Assembly (NCBI RefSeq): GCF_012034935.1
Contig: NZ_JAATEN010000029.1
Location: 1-64,000, forward strand
Direction of reading: 5' to 3'
From: Streptomyces zingiberis
Lineage (GTDB): Bacteria > Actinomycetota > Actinomycetes > Streptomycetales > Streptomycetaceae
Length of the DNA stretch: 64,000 bases
Positions 1 to 10,451 of this stretch are shown one piece after another; within the stretch, counting starts at the first letter, position 1, and each line of letters opens with the position of its first letter. The notes under the pieces are model-generated. The model had not been told where the DNA came from. It searched no databases and worked only from the letters and a program-made list of their open reading frames with translations. The position numbers were made by a program, and so were the translations under genes.

Positions 1-762
<762 letters not shown>

Positions 763-1061
763 CGTTCGTTCTCCGTGCGTCGCCCGCGCCCCGCCGCGAG
801 GCGGGCCTTCCCCGCGTCTCCGCGGGGCCGCCGGACGCTCCCCGTCCAACCTAGTTGGGGGGCCACCCGCACGGTACCTGCGGGCCTGTGACAACCGGCG
901 GTAACCCGCCTGGCACCAGGTCTTCACACGCTTTTGGCGGCCCTTGGCGACCCGTTTGGCCCGGTTACGGCCCATTACCGCGCCACGGCCGCTCCGAACT
1001 CGCCAAACTGCCCTCCGGCAGCACTCCCCAATAGGCACAACATGGGCTTAACTTAAGCAGC
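763..1061. other. Divergent intergenic region, TerD / small Pro-Gln protein
   Basis: This 299-bp gap between divergent genes must hold both promoters. It has the lowest GC of its neighbourhood, especially around 1020-1060. I see no convincing -10/-35 pair, RNA gene or extra ORF. Confidence 0.5.
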
Positions 1062-1538
1062 ATGACCTCCCCCCGCTCCACCTACGGTGGCGGTTACACC
1101 TCCGTGTCCGCCTTCCCCGACACCCCGATCTACGACAGGCTGGTCGCGGAGCGGGGCACTCCGCAGATCGCGCCGATCCGCGTTCCGGCGGCATATGACA
1201 GCCATCTGCCCGCACTGCCGCCGGCCCTCCCCGCGCTGCCGGCAGGCCCCTCGGCCGCCCCCTCCTCCCCCGGCTACGGCTACGGCTACCCCGGCCAGCA
1301 GCAGTCACCGCTCCAGCAGGCACCCGCGCCGTACATCCCGCAGCAGCAGGCCGCCCCGCGCGGCTACCCCGGCCAGCAGCAGTACCCGCAGAGCCCTCCG
1401 GGCGGCGGCACGGGCTACGAGGCGATGCGCCCGGCGGCTCCCCGCCCGCCCGCGCCACGTCCCGCTCCCCCGCGCCCGGCGCCCGCCCCGTACGCGGACC
1501 CCTACGGCCAGCAGCGCCCGTACGACCGCGGTTACTGA
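1062..1538 (+). CDS. Pro/Gln/Tyr-rich conserved Streptomyces small protein (DUF6643-like)
   Basis: This 158-residue protein has an ordered-looking N-terminus of about 50 residues, including the stretch PDTPIYDRLVAERGTPQIAP. The remainder is low-complexity, rich in Pro, Gln, Tyr and Gly, with repeats such as YPGQQQ and a Pro/Ala/Arg tail. The N-terminal block resembles what I recall as DUF6643 in Streptomyces; no function is known to me. There is no signal peptide or membrane segment. The ATG follows a locally AT-richer leader with no strong ribosome binding site. It is divergent from terD. Confidence 0.7.
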   Translation: MTSPRSTYGGGYTSVSAFPDTPIYDRLVAERGTPQIAPIRVPAAYDSHLPALPPALPALPAGPSAAPSSPGYGYGYPGQQQSPLQQAPAPYIPQQQAAPRGYPGQQQYPQSPPGGGTGYEAMRPAAPRPPAPRPAPPRPAPAPYADPYGQQRPYDRGY

Positions 1539-2012
1539 CCCGCCGAGTGACCGGCACGGCGTCCGGCGCGCGAGCGCCACGGCCGTCACCGGCGCCGGCG
1601 CCCGGCTCACCGGCACCGCCGGCCCGGCCGAGCGGTCTCCGGCCGCCGGGACGCCACCACCGTCCGGCCGGCCCGCCGGCACCACCCGCCCCGCCCGGGC
1701 GGGTCGGCGACCGGGTTCCGGGCCCGCCGTCCCCGGGGAGGTCTTCCGTACCGGGACGGCTCCCGGCCGGGCCGCGCCGCCGGGCGAGGCGCTCCGCACC
1801 GGATCCGTACCCCGACGGGCGCGGGGTGCCGGAGGAGGCGGGGATCCCGTGGGCCGGCCCGCCCCGGCGCCGTCCGGCCGGCGCCCCGGCCACCGCGTAC
1901 GGCCAGGGGACCGACCGGTCAACTCCCGTACCCGGCACACGCTACGGTGGGTCGCCCGGCGACACGGCCGGATCCGGTGAACACTCGTACGAGGTTGGGG
2001 CGCAGCAGCAGC
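1539..2012. other. 474-bp gap without a supported gene
   Basis: The stretch is extremely GC-rich. Open frames cross it in several phases, but none has a plausible start or a recognisable protein. It probably holds the promoter and leader of the beta-helix/AAA+ gene. I see nothing else in it. Confidence 0.45.
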
Positions 2013-4487
2013 ATGGCACCAGAGGGCACGGTCCAGGTGACGTACACCGGCACGTCGCGGTGGCGGCGCCGGACGGGCGAGTACGCCTCGCTCGCCGCGG
2101 CGCTGGAGGCCGCCGGGGACGGCGACGTGCTCTCCATATCCCCCGGCACCTACCGGGAGAACCTCGTCATCGACCACGCCGTCACCCTGCGGGGGGCGGA
2201 GGGTGGCCGCGGCTCGGTGCGGATCGCCCCGGTGGACGGGGTCGCGCTGACCGTGCGGGCCTCCGCCGGGGTGCACGACCTGCAACTGGAGGGTCAGGAC
2301 TCGGCCGCCCCGGCGCTGCTCGTGGAGGACGGCACCGCCGAGCTGACGGGCATCCGCGTCGTCACCCGCTCCGCCGCCGGCATCGAGGTGCGCGGCGGCG
2401 CCCGCCCCACCGTGCGGCGCTGCACGGTGGACAACCCCGGCGGGGTGGGCATCAGCGTGCTGGGCGGCGCCGGGGGGATCTTCGAGGACTGCGAGGTCGT
2501 CGCGGCCGGGCAGTCGGGTGTCTCGGTGCAGGAGGGAGCGCACCCCCGGCTGGAGCGCTGCCGGGTGCACCACGCCTCCGGGGCGGGCATCTCCCTGACG
2601 GGCGAGGGGAGTTCGCTGGAGGCGTTCGGCTGTGAGGTGTACGAGATCCGCGGCGCGGGTGTGCGCGTCGCCTCCCGCGCCGGCGGGCATCTCACCGACT
2701 CCTCGGTGCACCGCACCACCGGCGACGGGGTCACCCTGGACACCGACGCCACCCTCACCCTCTCCGACTGCGACCTCCACGATCTGCCGGAGAACGCCGT
2801 CGACCTGCGCTCCCGCTCGGTCCTCACGCTGATCCGCACCACGGTGCGCCGCTTCGGCCGCAACGGCCTCTCCGTGTGGGACCCGGGCACCCGCGTCGAC
2901 GCCCACGAGTGCCGCATCCACGACTCCACCGGCGACTACCCGGCCGTGTGGGTGAGCGACGGGGCCTCCGCCGCGCTGGAGTCCTGCCGGGTGCAGGAGG
3001 TGCCCGACGCCCTGTTCGTCCTCGACCGCGGCTCCCGGGTGGACGTGGTGGACAGCGACATCTCCCAGGTGCGCAACACCGCGGTCTCGGTCAGCGACGG
3101 CGCGGCCGCGCAGCTCGACGACTGCCGCATCAAGGAGGCGAGCACCGGGGCGTGGTTCCGCGACCACGGCACCGGGGGCAACCTCTCCGGCTGCACCTTC
3201 GACTCCGTGGCGACCGGCGTCATCGTCACCAAGGGCGCCGACCCCACCGTGGAGCAGTGCACCATCACCGCGCCGGGCGAGGCGGGTTTCTACGTCTCCG
3301 CCGAGGGGCGCGGCACCTTCACCTCCTGCCGGGTCTCCGGCAGCGGCGGCTACGGCTTCCACATCATCGACGGCTGCCGCTCGGTGCTGACCCGCTGCCG
3401 CACCGAGCGCTGCGCGCGCGGCGGGTACGAGTTCGCCGAGCCCGGTCCGGTCAGCGAGGACTGCACCAGCGACGAGAGCGCCGTGGCGACCGCCGTGGCC
3501 ACCGCGCCCGCGGCACCGTCCCCGGGGGCGGCGGCCGGGACGGCGCCGGCGGTACCGGCCGCGGACGGCGGCGTGCTCGGCGCCGCGCCCGCCACCACTC
3601 CGCTCCCCGCCGCGCGGCCGGCCGCCGCCCCCGGGGACGGCACGGACGGCACCGGCACGGCGGACCCCGCGGAGCGCCGTCCCTCGGAGGAGGTCCTCGG
3701 CGAACTCGACGCCCTGGTCGGCCTGGACAGCGTCAAGCGTGAGGTCCGCGCGCTCACCGACATGATCGAGGTCGGCCGGCGGCGGCAGGAGGCGGGGCTC
3801 AAGGCCGCCTCCGTCAAGCGCCATCTGGTCTTCACCGGTTCCCCCGGCACCGGCAAGACGACGGTCGCCCGGCTCTACGGGGAGATCCTGGCCTCCCTCG
3901 GGGTGCTGGAACGCGGCCACCTGGTCGAGGTCTCCCGGGTGGACCTGGTCGGCGAGCACATCGGCTCCACCGCCATCCGCACCCAGGAGGCCTTCGGGAA
4001 GGCCCGCGGCGGTGTCCTCTTCATCGACGAGGCCTACGCGCTCTCCCCGGAGGACTCCGGCCGCGACTTCGGCCGGGAGGCGATCGACACGCTGGTGAAG
4101 CTGATGGAGGACCAGCGGGACGCGGTGGTGGTCATCGTCGCCGGCTACACCGCCGAGATGGAGCGTTTCCTCACCGTCAACCCCGGCGTGGCGTCGCGCT
4201 TCTCCCGGACGATCACCTTCGGCGACTACGCGCCCGAGGAACTGCTGCGGATCGTGGAGCAGCAGGCGGAGGAGCACGAGTACCGGATCGGCGAGGGCGC
4301 CGCGGAGGCGCTGCTGAAGTACTTCACGGCGATCCCCAAGGGCCCGGCGTTCGGCAACGGCCGCACGGCCCGGCAGACCTTCGAGGCCATGGTGGAGCGG
4401 CACGCGGGGCGCGTCGCCCAGCTCTCCGAGCCGAGCACCGAGGACCTGACGCTGCTGTACCCGGAGGACCTGCCCCAGCCCGAGTGA
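2013..4487 (+). CDS. Right-handed beta-helix repeat / AAA+ ATPase fusion (CbxX-SpoVK type)
   Basis: This is an 824-residue two-part protein. Residues about 25-490 are tandem parallel beta-helix repeats of the pectate-lyase/NosD type, with recurring short segments such as 'LEDCRV' and 'GISV..G'. An Ala/Pro/Gly linker of about 60 residues follows. The last 270 residues are an AAA+ ATPase of the CbxX/CfqX/SpoVK group, with Walker A GSPGTGKTT, Walker B VLFIDEAYAL and a later Arg-rich sensor region. Related ATPases act as remodelling enzymes, for example Rubisco activase CbbX and EccA of type VII secretion. The target here is unknown, and the beta-helix probably recognises it. I chose the ATG at 2013 (MAPEGTVQ); upstream in-frame codons read through non-protein-like sequence. 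Confidence 0.9.
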   Translation: MAPEGTVQVTYTGTSRWRRRTGEYASLAAALEAAGDGDVLSISPGTYRENLVIDHAVTLRGAEGGRGSVRIAPVDGVALTVRASAGVHDLQLEGQDSAAPALLVEDGTAELTGIRVVTRSAAGIEVRGGARPTVRRCTVDNPGGVGISVLGGAGGIFEDCEVVAAGQSGVSVQEGAHPRLERCRVHHASGAGISLTGEGSSLEAFGCEVYEIRGAGVRVASRAGGHLTDSSVHRTTGDGVTLDTDATLTLSDCDLHDLPENAVDLRSRSVLTLIRTTVRRFGRNGLSVWDPGTRVDAHECRIHDSTGDYPAVWVSDGASAALESCRVQEVPDALFVLDRGSRVDVVDSDISQVRNTAVSVSDGAAAQLDDCRIKEASTGAWFRDHGTGGNLSGCTFDSVATGVIVTKGADPTVEQCTITAPGEAGFYVSAEGRGTFTSCRVSGSGGYGFHIIDGCRSVLTRCRTERCARGGYEFAEPGPVSEDCTSDESAVATAVATAPAAPSPGAAAGTAPAVPAADGGVLGAAPATTPLPAARPAAAPGDGTDGTGTADPAERRPSEEVLGELDALVGLDSVKREVRALTDMIEVGRRRQEAGLKAASVKRHLVFTGSPGTGKTTVARLYGEILASLGVLERGHLVEVSRVDLVGEHIGSTAIRTQEAFGKARGGVLFIDEAYALSPEDSGRDFGREAIDTLVKLMEDQRDAVVVIVAGYTAEMERFLTVNPGVASRFSRTITFGDYAPEELLRIVEQQAEEHEYRIGEGAAEALLKYFTAIPKGPAFGNGRTARQTFEAMVERHAGRVAQLSEPSTEDLTLLYPEDLPQPE

Positions 4488-4490
4488 CGG

Positions 4491-4537
4491 GACGGCGGAC
4501 GGGGTCCCCCCGCGGCTCCCGCGGACGGTCCGCCGTC
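4491..4537. terminator. Inverted repeat between convergent genes
   Basis: Perfect 10-bp arms (4491-4500 and 4528-4537, GACGGCGGAC and its complement) flank a 27-base loop that itself has a CCGCGG hairpin. It lies just after the stop of the AAA+ gene, facing the convergent hydrolase gene. Confidence 0.4.
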
Positions 4538-4625
4538 GCCGCCGCCCGCGGGTGTACGGCCCGCCGGGCCCCTCCCGCGCCTCTCCCCCGGCCCGGGACC
4601 CTCCCCGGGCCGCCGTATGCCCGGG

Positions 4626-7157
4626 TCAGCGGCCGCCCCGGCCCCCCGGCCCGGTCCCGGCGGCGCGGGGTGCCTCGGTGCCGGTCCCGGTCCCGTTCCC
4701 GGCCTCGGTACCTGCCCCGGTGGCGCCGGGGGACGCCGTCCGCTGCCGGGGCACCTCCGGCAGCCTCTCCAGCAGCCCCGCGCGTTCCTCGGCGAAGACC
4801 GGGTCCGCCGGGTAGTCGAAGTGGCCGAGGATCGGGGCGGGCAGCGGGTGTTCCGGCGTACGCCCGTAGGAGAGCGGGTCCTTCAGCGGGCCGCGGTCCA
4901 CCTCCGGGCCGGGGTGGTTCTCCACGCAGGCCGGTCCGGGCACGCGCACGGGGCCGCCGATGGGGTCGGTCTCCCGCCAGAGGTTGCGCCAGCAGTGGAT
5001 CTCGTGGTGCAGGGCGTCCAGCGGCACGGGGCCGAAGTAGGCGGGGAACCAGCGGCCGTAGAGCCGCTCCAGCGGCGATCCGTAGGTGAGCAGCGCGACC
5101 CGGCGGCGGGTGCGCGGGCTGAGCTGCCAGACGGCGGCGGCGGCGAGGACGCTGCCCTGGGAGTGGCCGGAGAGCACGACCCGGCCGCCGGTGCGGCGGG
5201 TCCAGGTCTCCATCCGCCAGGTCAGGTCGGGCACGGCGCGCTCCGCGTAGCAGGGCGGCGCGAAGGGGTGCGCGGCGCGCGGCCAGAAGGTGCCGACGTC
5301 CCAGAGGATGCCGATGGTGCGGCGCGCGGCCGCGTCACGGTAGGCGCGGCGGCCGGCGGCGAGGAAGAGCAGGAAACCGGCGCCCATCAGCCAGGAGCCG
5401 AGCGCCTGCGCGGTCTGGGCGAGGGCCCCGGCGGGCCCGGGCCCGCCCAGGGCCCGGCCGGGCACCTGCCCGGTGACCCAGGCTCCCGCGACGGCCACCC
5501 CGCCGAGCACCACGGTGGCCACGGCGGCCGCGCCGAGGAACCAGGGCGCGCAGTCGGTGAGCCGGGCACCGGCGAGCGCCCCGGCGATACGGCGGGTGCG
5601 CGCGGTGTCCTCCGGTTCCCCCGGGTGACCGCTACGCACCTCCGCCATCCGGTGCCGGCGTTCCCGCCACGTCCGGCCCGCGAAGTAGGCCGCCACGACG
5701 AGGATCACGGCCAGCAGGAACGGGATGGCGGCGGCGTTCCAGGAGAGGACGGCCGGCGGGCCCGCGATCCAGCCGTCGCCCATGCCCGGGGTGCCGGGCC
5801 CGTCCAGCCAGTCGGCGACCCGCTGGGCGACCCCGCCGGACATGACACCGCCGAGCGCGCAGGCCAGGACCGCGACCGCCGCGCCCCGCACCCCGCGCAG
5901 CGCCGACCGGGGGTCCTGGGCGCTGCGGTACAGCAGATGGCCGGCCACGGCCGTCGCGATCACCAGGACGCCCTGGGTGAGGGCGATGAGACCGAAGGCC
6001 GCGTCCCCCGGCAGCACCCCGGAGGAGCGCCAGCCCGGCCGGGGCCAGACGGCGTGCGCCGCGGCCAGGGCCAGCAGCCCCAGCGCGGTGCCCGGCAGGA
6101 AGCGGACGACGGCCCGGTCCAGCCGGTCGTCCGGCACCGACTCGCTGCGTCCCCGGGAGCACACGACCCAGATGACGAACACGCCGGCCGCCAGCAGGGC
6201 GACGGCCAGGCAGCGGCCCAGGACGCCGGGGACGCCGCCGTCCGGCCCGGTGTCGTGGCGCGTGGTGGCGTAGGTGAGGGCGGCGGCGACGGTGAGGAAC
6301 CCGGCCGCGGTGTGCGCGGCGCGCAGCCGGGCGACGAGCCGGCGCCCGTACCAGAAGCCGGGCAGGCAGAGCGCGGGCCGGTCCCCGGCGCGCGGGTCCT
6401 CCTCCCCCACCGGCTCGCCGCCCGGCGGCGGTTCGGACTCGAACGCGCTCCAGGTGCGGTGGGAGAGCCACCACAGCAACCCCGTCACCAGGGCGGGCAG
6501 CACCGCGGCGAGCGCGAGCCGCCGGCCGGGCGAGCTCCACCAGCCGCCGTTCTCCGCGGAGAGGAAGCCCAGCCAGGCGCGGCCCTCCGCGCAGGCGGCG
6601 GAGCCCGCGCACTGCCAGGCCACCAGGTCCAGGGCGACCTCGCAGGCGGCGGCGGTCAGCAGCACCGTGAGGCTCAGCGCCACCAGCCGCACCAGCAGTC
6701 CGTACACCCGGACCAGGACACCGCGGTCCGGAACGGACGGCCGCATCCAGTGCGCCAGATTGACGACCATGAACGGCAGCAGGAGCAGCCACAGGGCGCG
6801 GGCGCCGTTGCCGGAGGTCAGCCCGCCCCAGCAGTACGCCTCGGGGACGGGCCGGCCGCTGTACGGCTCCTCCGTGACGCGGTCGGCGCCCACCGCCCCG
6901 GCCCGGGTGGGCCCGGCGCCGGTGTGCGAGGCGCCCTCCTCCACGTCGTCCGCGCGCCGGTGGATGCCCGCGGTGTCGTCCCCCGTGATCCGGACGGTGC
7001 GCGGGTCCTCCAGCACCTCCTCCGGGGTGGCGCCGCCCACGCCGTGCACGAGGATCTCCAGCGCGGGCCCCGGCCCGCCGTCCGGTCCGGCCCCGGTGTC
7101 CCCGTCCGTGGCCCGGTGGTCCCCCGGCCCGGCGGCACCCGGCTGTGTGGGCGTCAT
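4626..7157 (-). CDS. Polytopic membrane protein with C-terminal alpha/beta-hydrolase domain
   Basis: This protein of 843 residues starts at the ATG at 7157, which has GGGGAG seven bases upstream; an in-frame ATG at 7172 lacks a spaced ribosome site. After about 100 soluble residues, including a short hydrolase-like segment LEILVHGVGG, there are around ten hydrophobic segments between roughly residues 125 and 590. The C-terminal part carries the serine-hydrolase nucleophile elbow in VVLSGHSQGSVLAA, so a lipase/esterase-like activity is likely at or in the membrane. The LVHGVGG motif near the N-terminus resembles the oxyanion strand of the same fold, which would put the transmembrane block inside one split hydrolase domain. 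The substrate is unknown and no operon partner is evident. Confidence 0.8.
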   Translation of the reverse strand: MTPTQPGAAGPGDHRATDGDTGAGPDGGPGPALEILVHGVGGATPEEVLEDPRTVRITGDDTAGIHRRADDVEEGASHTGAGPTRAGAVGADRVTEEPYSGRPVPEAYCWGGLTSGNGARALWLLLLPFMVVNLAHWMRPSVPDRGVLVRVYGLLVRLVALSLTVLLTAAACEVALDLVAWQCAGSAACAEGRAWLGFLSAENGGWWSSPGRRLALAAVLPALVTGLLWWLSHRTWSAFESEPPPGGEPVGEEDPRAGDRPALCLPGFWYGRRLVARLRAAHTAAGFLTVAAALTYATTRHDTGPDGGVPGVLGRCLAVALLAAGVFVIWVVCSRGRSESVPDDRLDRAVVRFLPGTALGLLALAAAHAVWPRPGWRSSGVLPGDAAFGLIALTQGVLVIATAVAGHLLYRSAQDPRSALRGVRGAAVAVLACALGGVMSGGVAQRVADWLDGPGTPGMGDGWIAGPPAVLSWNAAAIPFLLAVILVVAAYFAGRTWRERRHRMAEVRSGHPGEPEDTARTRRIAGALAGARLTDCAPWFLGAAAVATVVLGGVAVAGAWVTGQVPGRALGGPGPAGALAQTAQALGSWLMGAGFLLFLAAGRRAYRDAAARRTIGILWDVGTFWPRAAHPFAPPCYAERAVPDLTWRMETWTRRTGGRVVLSGHSQGSVLAAAAVWQLSPRTRRRVALLTYGSPLERLYGRWFPAYFGPVPLDALHHEIHCWRNLWRETDPIGGPVRVPGPACVENHPGPEVDRGPLKDPLSYGRTPEHPLPAPILGHFDYPADPVFAEERAGLLERLPEVPRQRTASPGATGAGTEAGNGTGTGTEAPRAAGTGPGGRGGR

Positions 7158-7386
7158 GGCGTGTCTCCCCATCCCCTCGGTCGCGCGCTCAGGATCCTTC
7201 CCCCGTACGGCAGTTCACAGGCGGCCGGGCCCGGCGAGGCCGGATCGTGATGGGACGATCACGCGGTGGTCACACCCCGGGCCCGGCGTGCGGTGCCGTC
7301 CCGCCGGGCGCCGGCGGCCGCGTGGGAGGATGTGCGGCGCGGCGGGCGGCCGGTGTGCCCGCCGGTGACGGAGGGACGGGGCTGCG

Positions 7387-8277
7387 GTGAGCGAGAGCCA
7401 GAACCTGCTGGCGGAACAGCGGCGGGCACTGATCGTCGACGAGGTCAGACGGCGCGGCGGGGTACGGGTCAACGAACTCACCCGGCGGCTGAACGTGTCG
7501 GACATGACCGTCCGGCGGGACCTCGACGCGCTGGCCCGGCAGGGAATGGTCGAGAAGGTGCACGGCGGCGCGGTACCGGTCACGGAGGCCAGCGCGCACG
7601 AGCCGGGTTTCGAGGCCAAGTCGACGCTGGAGCCCACGGCGAAGGAGGAGATCGCCCGCGCAGCGGCGGCGCTGGCCGCGCCCGGCAGCGCGGTGGCGCT
7701 CTCCGGCGGGACCACGACGTTCGCGCTGGCCCGGCGGCTGGTGGAGGTGGCCGGTCTGACGGTGGTCACCAACTCGGTGCGGGTCGCGGACGTGTTCCAC
7801 ACGGCGCTCCCCCCGGCGCCGCCCCCGGGCCGCCCCGGCGCGCCCCGCGCGGCGGGGGCCACGGTGGTGCTGACGGGCGGGGTGCGCACGCCGTCGGACT
7901 CGCTGGTGGGGCCGGTGGCCGACCAGGCGATCCGGTCGCTCCACTTCGATCTGCTCTTCCTGGGGGTGCACGGCATCTCGGCGGAGGCGGGCCTGTCGAC
8001 GCCGAATCTGGCCGAGGCGGAGACCAACCGGCGGCTGGTGCGTTCGGCGCGGCGGGTGGTGGTCGTCGCCGACCACACCAAGTGGGGGACGGTGGGGCTC
8101 AGTTCGTTCGCCTCGCTGGACCAGGTGGACGTCCTGGTGACCGACCGCGGCCTGGCGCCGGCCGCCCGGCGGGAGCTGGCGGAGCTGCCGCCGGAGCTGA
8201 TCGTCGCGGGCGAGCCGGCCGGCCGCGCGGAGGACGGCGGCGGTGGGGACGGCGGGAATGGAGACGCCGGGGGGTGA
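7387..8277 (+). CDS. DeoR/GlpR-family transcriptional regulator
   Basis: A 296-residue repressor. The N-terminal winged helix (about residues 8-62) contains the family signature RRLNVSDMTVRRDLDALARQG. The C-terminal DeoRC sensor domain has the sugar-phosphate-isomerase-like motifs GGTTTFALA and VVVVADHTKWG. Family members usually repress sugar or polyol phosphate catabolism and are released by a phosphorylated sugar. Here no sugar operon is adjacent, so the target is unknown. A Pro/Gly insertion near residues 140-155 and a Gly/Asp-rich tail are unusual but are probably just GC-driven. The GTG start at 7387 precedes the conserved QRRALIVDEV helix. Confidence 0.88.
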   Translation: MSESQNLLAEQRRALIVDEVRRRGGVRVNELTRRLNVSDMTVRRDLDALARQGMVEKVHGGAVPVTEASAHEPGFEAKSTLEPTAKEEIARAAAALAAPGSAVALSGGTTTFALARRLVEVAGLTVVTNSVRVADVFHTALPPAPPPGRPGAPRAAGATVVLTGGVRTPSDSLVGPVADQAIRSLHFDLLFLGVHGISAEAGLSTPNLAEAETNRRLVRSARRVVVVADHTKWGTVGLSSFASLDQVDVLVTDRGLAPAARRELAELPPELIVAGEPAGRAEDGGGGDGGNGDAGG

Positions 8278-8436
8278 CGGCGGGGGGGTGACGCCGGGGG
8301 CACGGAGGGGCGCCCGGCGCGCCGCTGAGGGCGCGCGGGCGCCCGCCCCGGAGCCGCGGCGCCCACCGGTGCGGGGGAAGGGCGCGGAACGCGGCGGACA
8401 GGGGCCGGACCGGCCGGGACCGGCCGCCGGCCCGCG

Positions 8437-9678
8437 TCAGGCTGCGGGGGTCCCCGGCCAGGCCCCGGTGGCCAGCAGATGGTCGAGCGCGCCGCGGTAC
8501 GGCTCGATGTCCAGGCCCTGCTCGGCCAGCCAGGCGTCGGAGTAGTACTTGTCGAGGTAGCGGTCGCCCGCGTCACAGATGAGGGTGACGACCGAACCGG
8601 TCTCCCCCGCGGCGCGCATCTCGGCCACGATCGTCAGGGCGCTCCACAGCCCGGTGCCGGTCGAGCCGCCCGCCCGGCGGCCCATGACCCGCTCCAGGAC
8701 GCGGACGGCCGCGACGGTGGCGGCGTCGGGCACCTTCATCATCCGGTCGATCGCCCCCGGCACGAAGCTGGGCTCCATCCGGGGGCGGCCGATGCCCTCG
8801 ATCCGGGAGGCGCTGTCGCAGGCGGCTTCCGGGTCCCCGGTGGTCCACCCGGCATAGAAACAGGAGTTCTCCGGGTCGGGGACGCAGACCCGGGTGTCGT
8901 ACTGCATGTAGTGCACGTAGCGGGCGATGGTGGCGGAGGTGCCGCCGGTGCCCGCGGTGGCCACGATCCAGGCGGGCTCGGGGTGGCGCTCGCGCCGGAG
9001 CTGCTGGTAGACGGACTCGGCGATGTTGTTGTTGCCCCGCCAGTCGGTGGCGCGCTCGGCGTAGGTGAACTGGTCCAGGTAGTGGCCTCCCGACTCCGCG
9101 GCGAGTTCGGCCGAGACCTCGTAGACCGTCCGCGGGTCGTCCACCAGATGGCACCGGCCGCCCTGGAGTTCGATCAGCCGCATCTTCTCCCGGCTGGTGG
9201 TGGCGGGCATCACCGCGATGAACTCCACCCCGATCAGCTGGGCGAAGTACGCCTCCGACACGGCCGTCGAGCCGCTGGACGCCTCGATCACCGGGCGGCC
9301 GGGCCGGATCCAGCCGCTGCACAGGGCGTAGAGGAAGAGCGAGCGGGCCAGCCGGTGTTTGAGGCTGCCGGTGGGGTGGGTGGACTCGTCCTTGAGGTAC
9401 AGGTCGATGCCCCACTCCGCGGGGAGGGGGAAGCTCAGCAGATGGGTGTCGGCCGAGCGGCACGCGTCCGCCTGTACCTTCCGCACGGCCTCACTCAGCC
9501 AGGCCCGGTAGCCCGGGTCGCTGCGGTCGGTGTCCAGGACGGGGGACGGGCAGCCGGCAGGCCGCCACTCCGTCTGCTCCGTCTGCTCCGTGGGCTCCGC
9601 CCCCGCCGGGAGGGCGGGCTCGCCCGGTCCCCGGCCCCTGCCCCTGTCGGGCCTCCGGTCGGTGGTGGTCACCGGCAC
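8437..9678 (-). CDS. cds1: PLP-dependent cysteine synthase-family enzyme, Cds1-like L-cysteine desulfhydrase
   Basis: 413 residues of the fold-type II PLP family. The lysine for the Schiff base lies in THPTGSLKHRLA, the cofactor phosphate loop is ATAGTGGTSAT, and the substrate loop is EASSGSTAVSEA. The 370-residue core matches my memory of the actinobacterial Cds1 group (Mycobacterium Rv3684), which degrades L-cysteine to pyruvate, ammonia and hydrogen sulfide. It differs from CysK/CysM by its longer N-terminus and its C-terminal end. About 45 N-terminal residues are disordered, and a start further in is possible. An alternative label is a general cystathionine-beta-synthase-like lyase. It is convergent with the DeoR gene. 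Confidence 0.82.
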   Translation of the reverse strand: MPVTTTDRRPDRGRGRGPGEPALPAGAEPTEQTEQTEWRPAGCPSPVLDTDRSDPGYRAWLSEAVRKVQADACRSADTHLLSFPLPAEWGIDLYLKDESTHPTGSLKHRLARSLFLYALCSGWIRPGRPVIEASSGSTAVSEAYFAQLIGVEFIAVMPATTSREKMRLIELQGGRCHLVDDPRTVYEVSAELAAESGGHYLDQFTYAERATDWRGNNNIAESVYQQLRRERHPEPAWIVATAGTGGTSATIARYVHYMQYDTRVCVPDPENSCFYAGWTTGDPEAACDSASRIEGIGRPRMEPSFVPGAIDRMMKVPDAATVAAVRVLERVMGRRAGGSTGTGLWSALTIVAEMRAAGETGSVVTLICDAGDRYLDKYYSDAWLAEQGLDIEPYRGALDHLLATGAWPGTPAA

Positions 9679-9837
9679 CGCTCCTCGCGCTCATGTCCAC
9701 GGCCCGGCCGTGGCGCGCCGGACCGACCCGATCATAAGCCGGGGCTGGCGTCCGCGGCCGGTCGCGGGCACACTGACCTGCAGAGCAGCGTCCACCGGAG
9801 AATGACGGTGTGAGGGACACCCGAGGGGGAGGTTCGG

Positions 9838-10167
9838 ATGGCGGATCCGGAGTACAAGGCGAGCCGGGTCGGGATCGGGCACCGCATGCGGTCGCTCACC
9901 CGCGCCGGGCAGGTACAGATCCGGGACGGCAGGCTGACGCTGATGAACAGCCAGGGCACGGAGATCGACAGCGCCCCCGTCCACCAGGTGCGCGCCGAGA
10001 AGCCCTGGTTCGCGGGCGGCGACCAGGCGCTGGCCACCGTCAACGGCCAGCGCTACCGCCTCACGCTGGGTGAGCGGGATCCGGACCCGGGTGAGGAGGG
10101 CCCGCCGTCGGCGAGCAGCTTCTTCGACGCGGTGCGGACGGCGGGCGGGGACGCGGACCGTCCCTGA
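9838..10167 (+). CDS. Conserved hypothetical small protein
   Basis: 109 residues, starting at an ATG with GGGGGAGG five to six bases upstream, which strongly supports the start. The protein is soluble with no signal or membrane segment. The N-terminal 80 residues look like a compact beta-rich fold with phrases such as GQVQIRDGRLTLM and RYRLTLGERD; the tail is disordered. I do not recognise a characterised family. It is divergent from cds1 with 159 bp between, which should contain both promoters. Confidence 0.7.
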   Translation: MADPEYKASRVGIGHRMRSLTRAGQVQIRDGRLTLMNSQGTEIDSAPVHQVRAEKPWFAGGDQALATVNGQRYRLTLGERDPDPGEEGPPSASSFFDAVRTAGGDADRP

Positions 10168-10451
10168 CCGGCGGAGCCCGGTGCGGCACCGGGAACGCCC
10201 GGCGCCACGGTGGTGCGGGGGAAGCGTGGGGTGTGAGTGACGCCTGCCTCCGCACGCTACGGCCCTGACGCGGGTTTACCGAGGGTTCACACGGTGTGGC
10301 GCTTCCCGCCGGTCCGCTCCGGGCACATAGAGCAGACCGACCCCGTGACGCGCTCCTCGCCGGCGCGTGCCGTGCCCCGGGCGTCCCGCCCGGCGCGGTG
10401 GCGATCTCGTCCTCCCGTCTTCCTGCCGTCCGAGCCCCAGGGAGCCGCAGC

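Noticed and set aside
1305..4403. Minus-strand open frame of about 1,000 codons
   Set aside because: It is antisense to the beta-helix/AAA+ gene, reads as His/Arg/Gly/Asp-rich with no domain, and is a GC-driven mirror frame.
4617..7250. Plus-strand frame of 877 codons
   Set aside because: It mirrors the membrane hydrolase gene and has no recognisable protein features.
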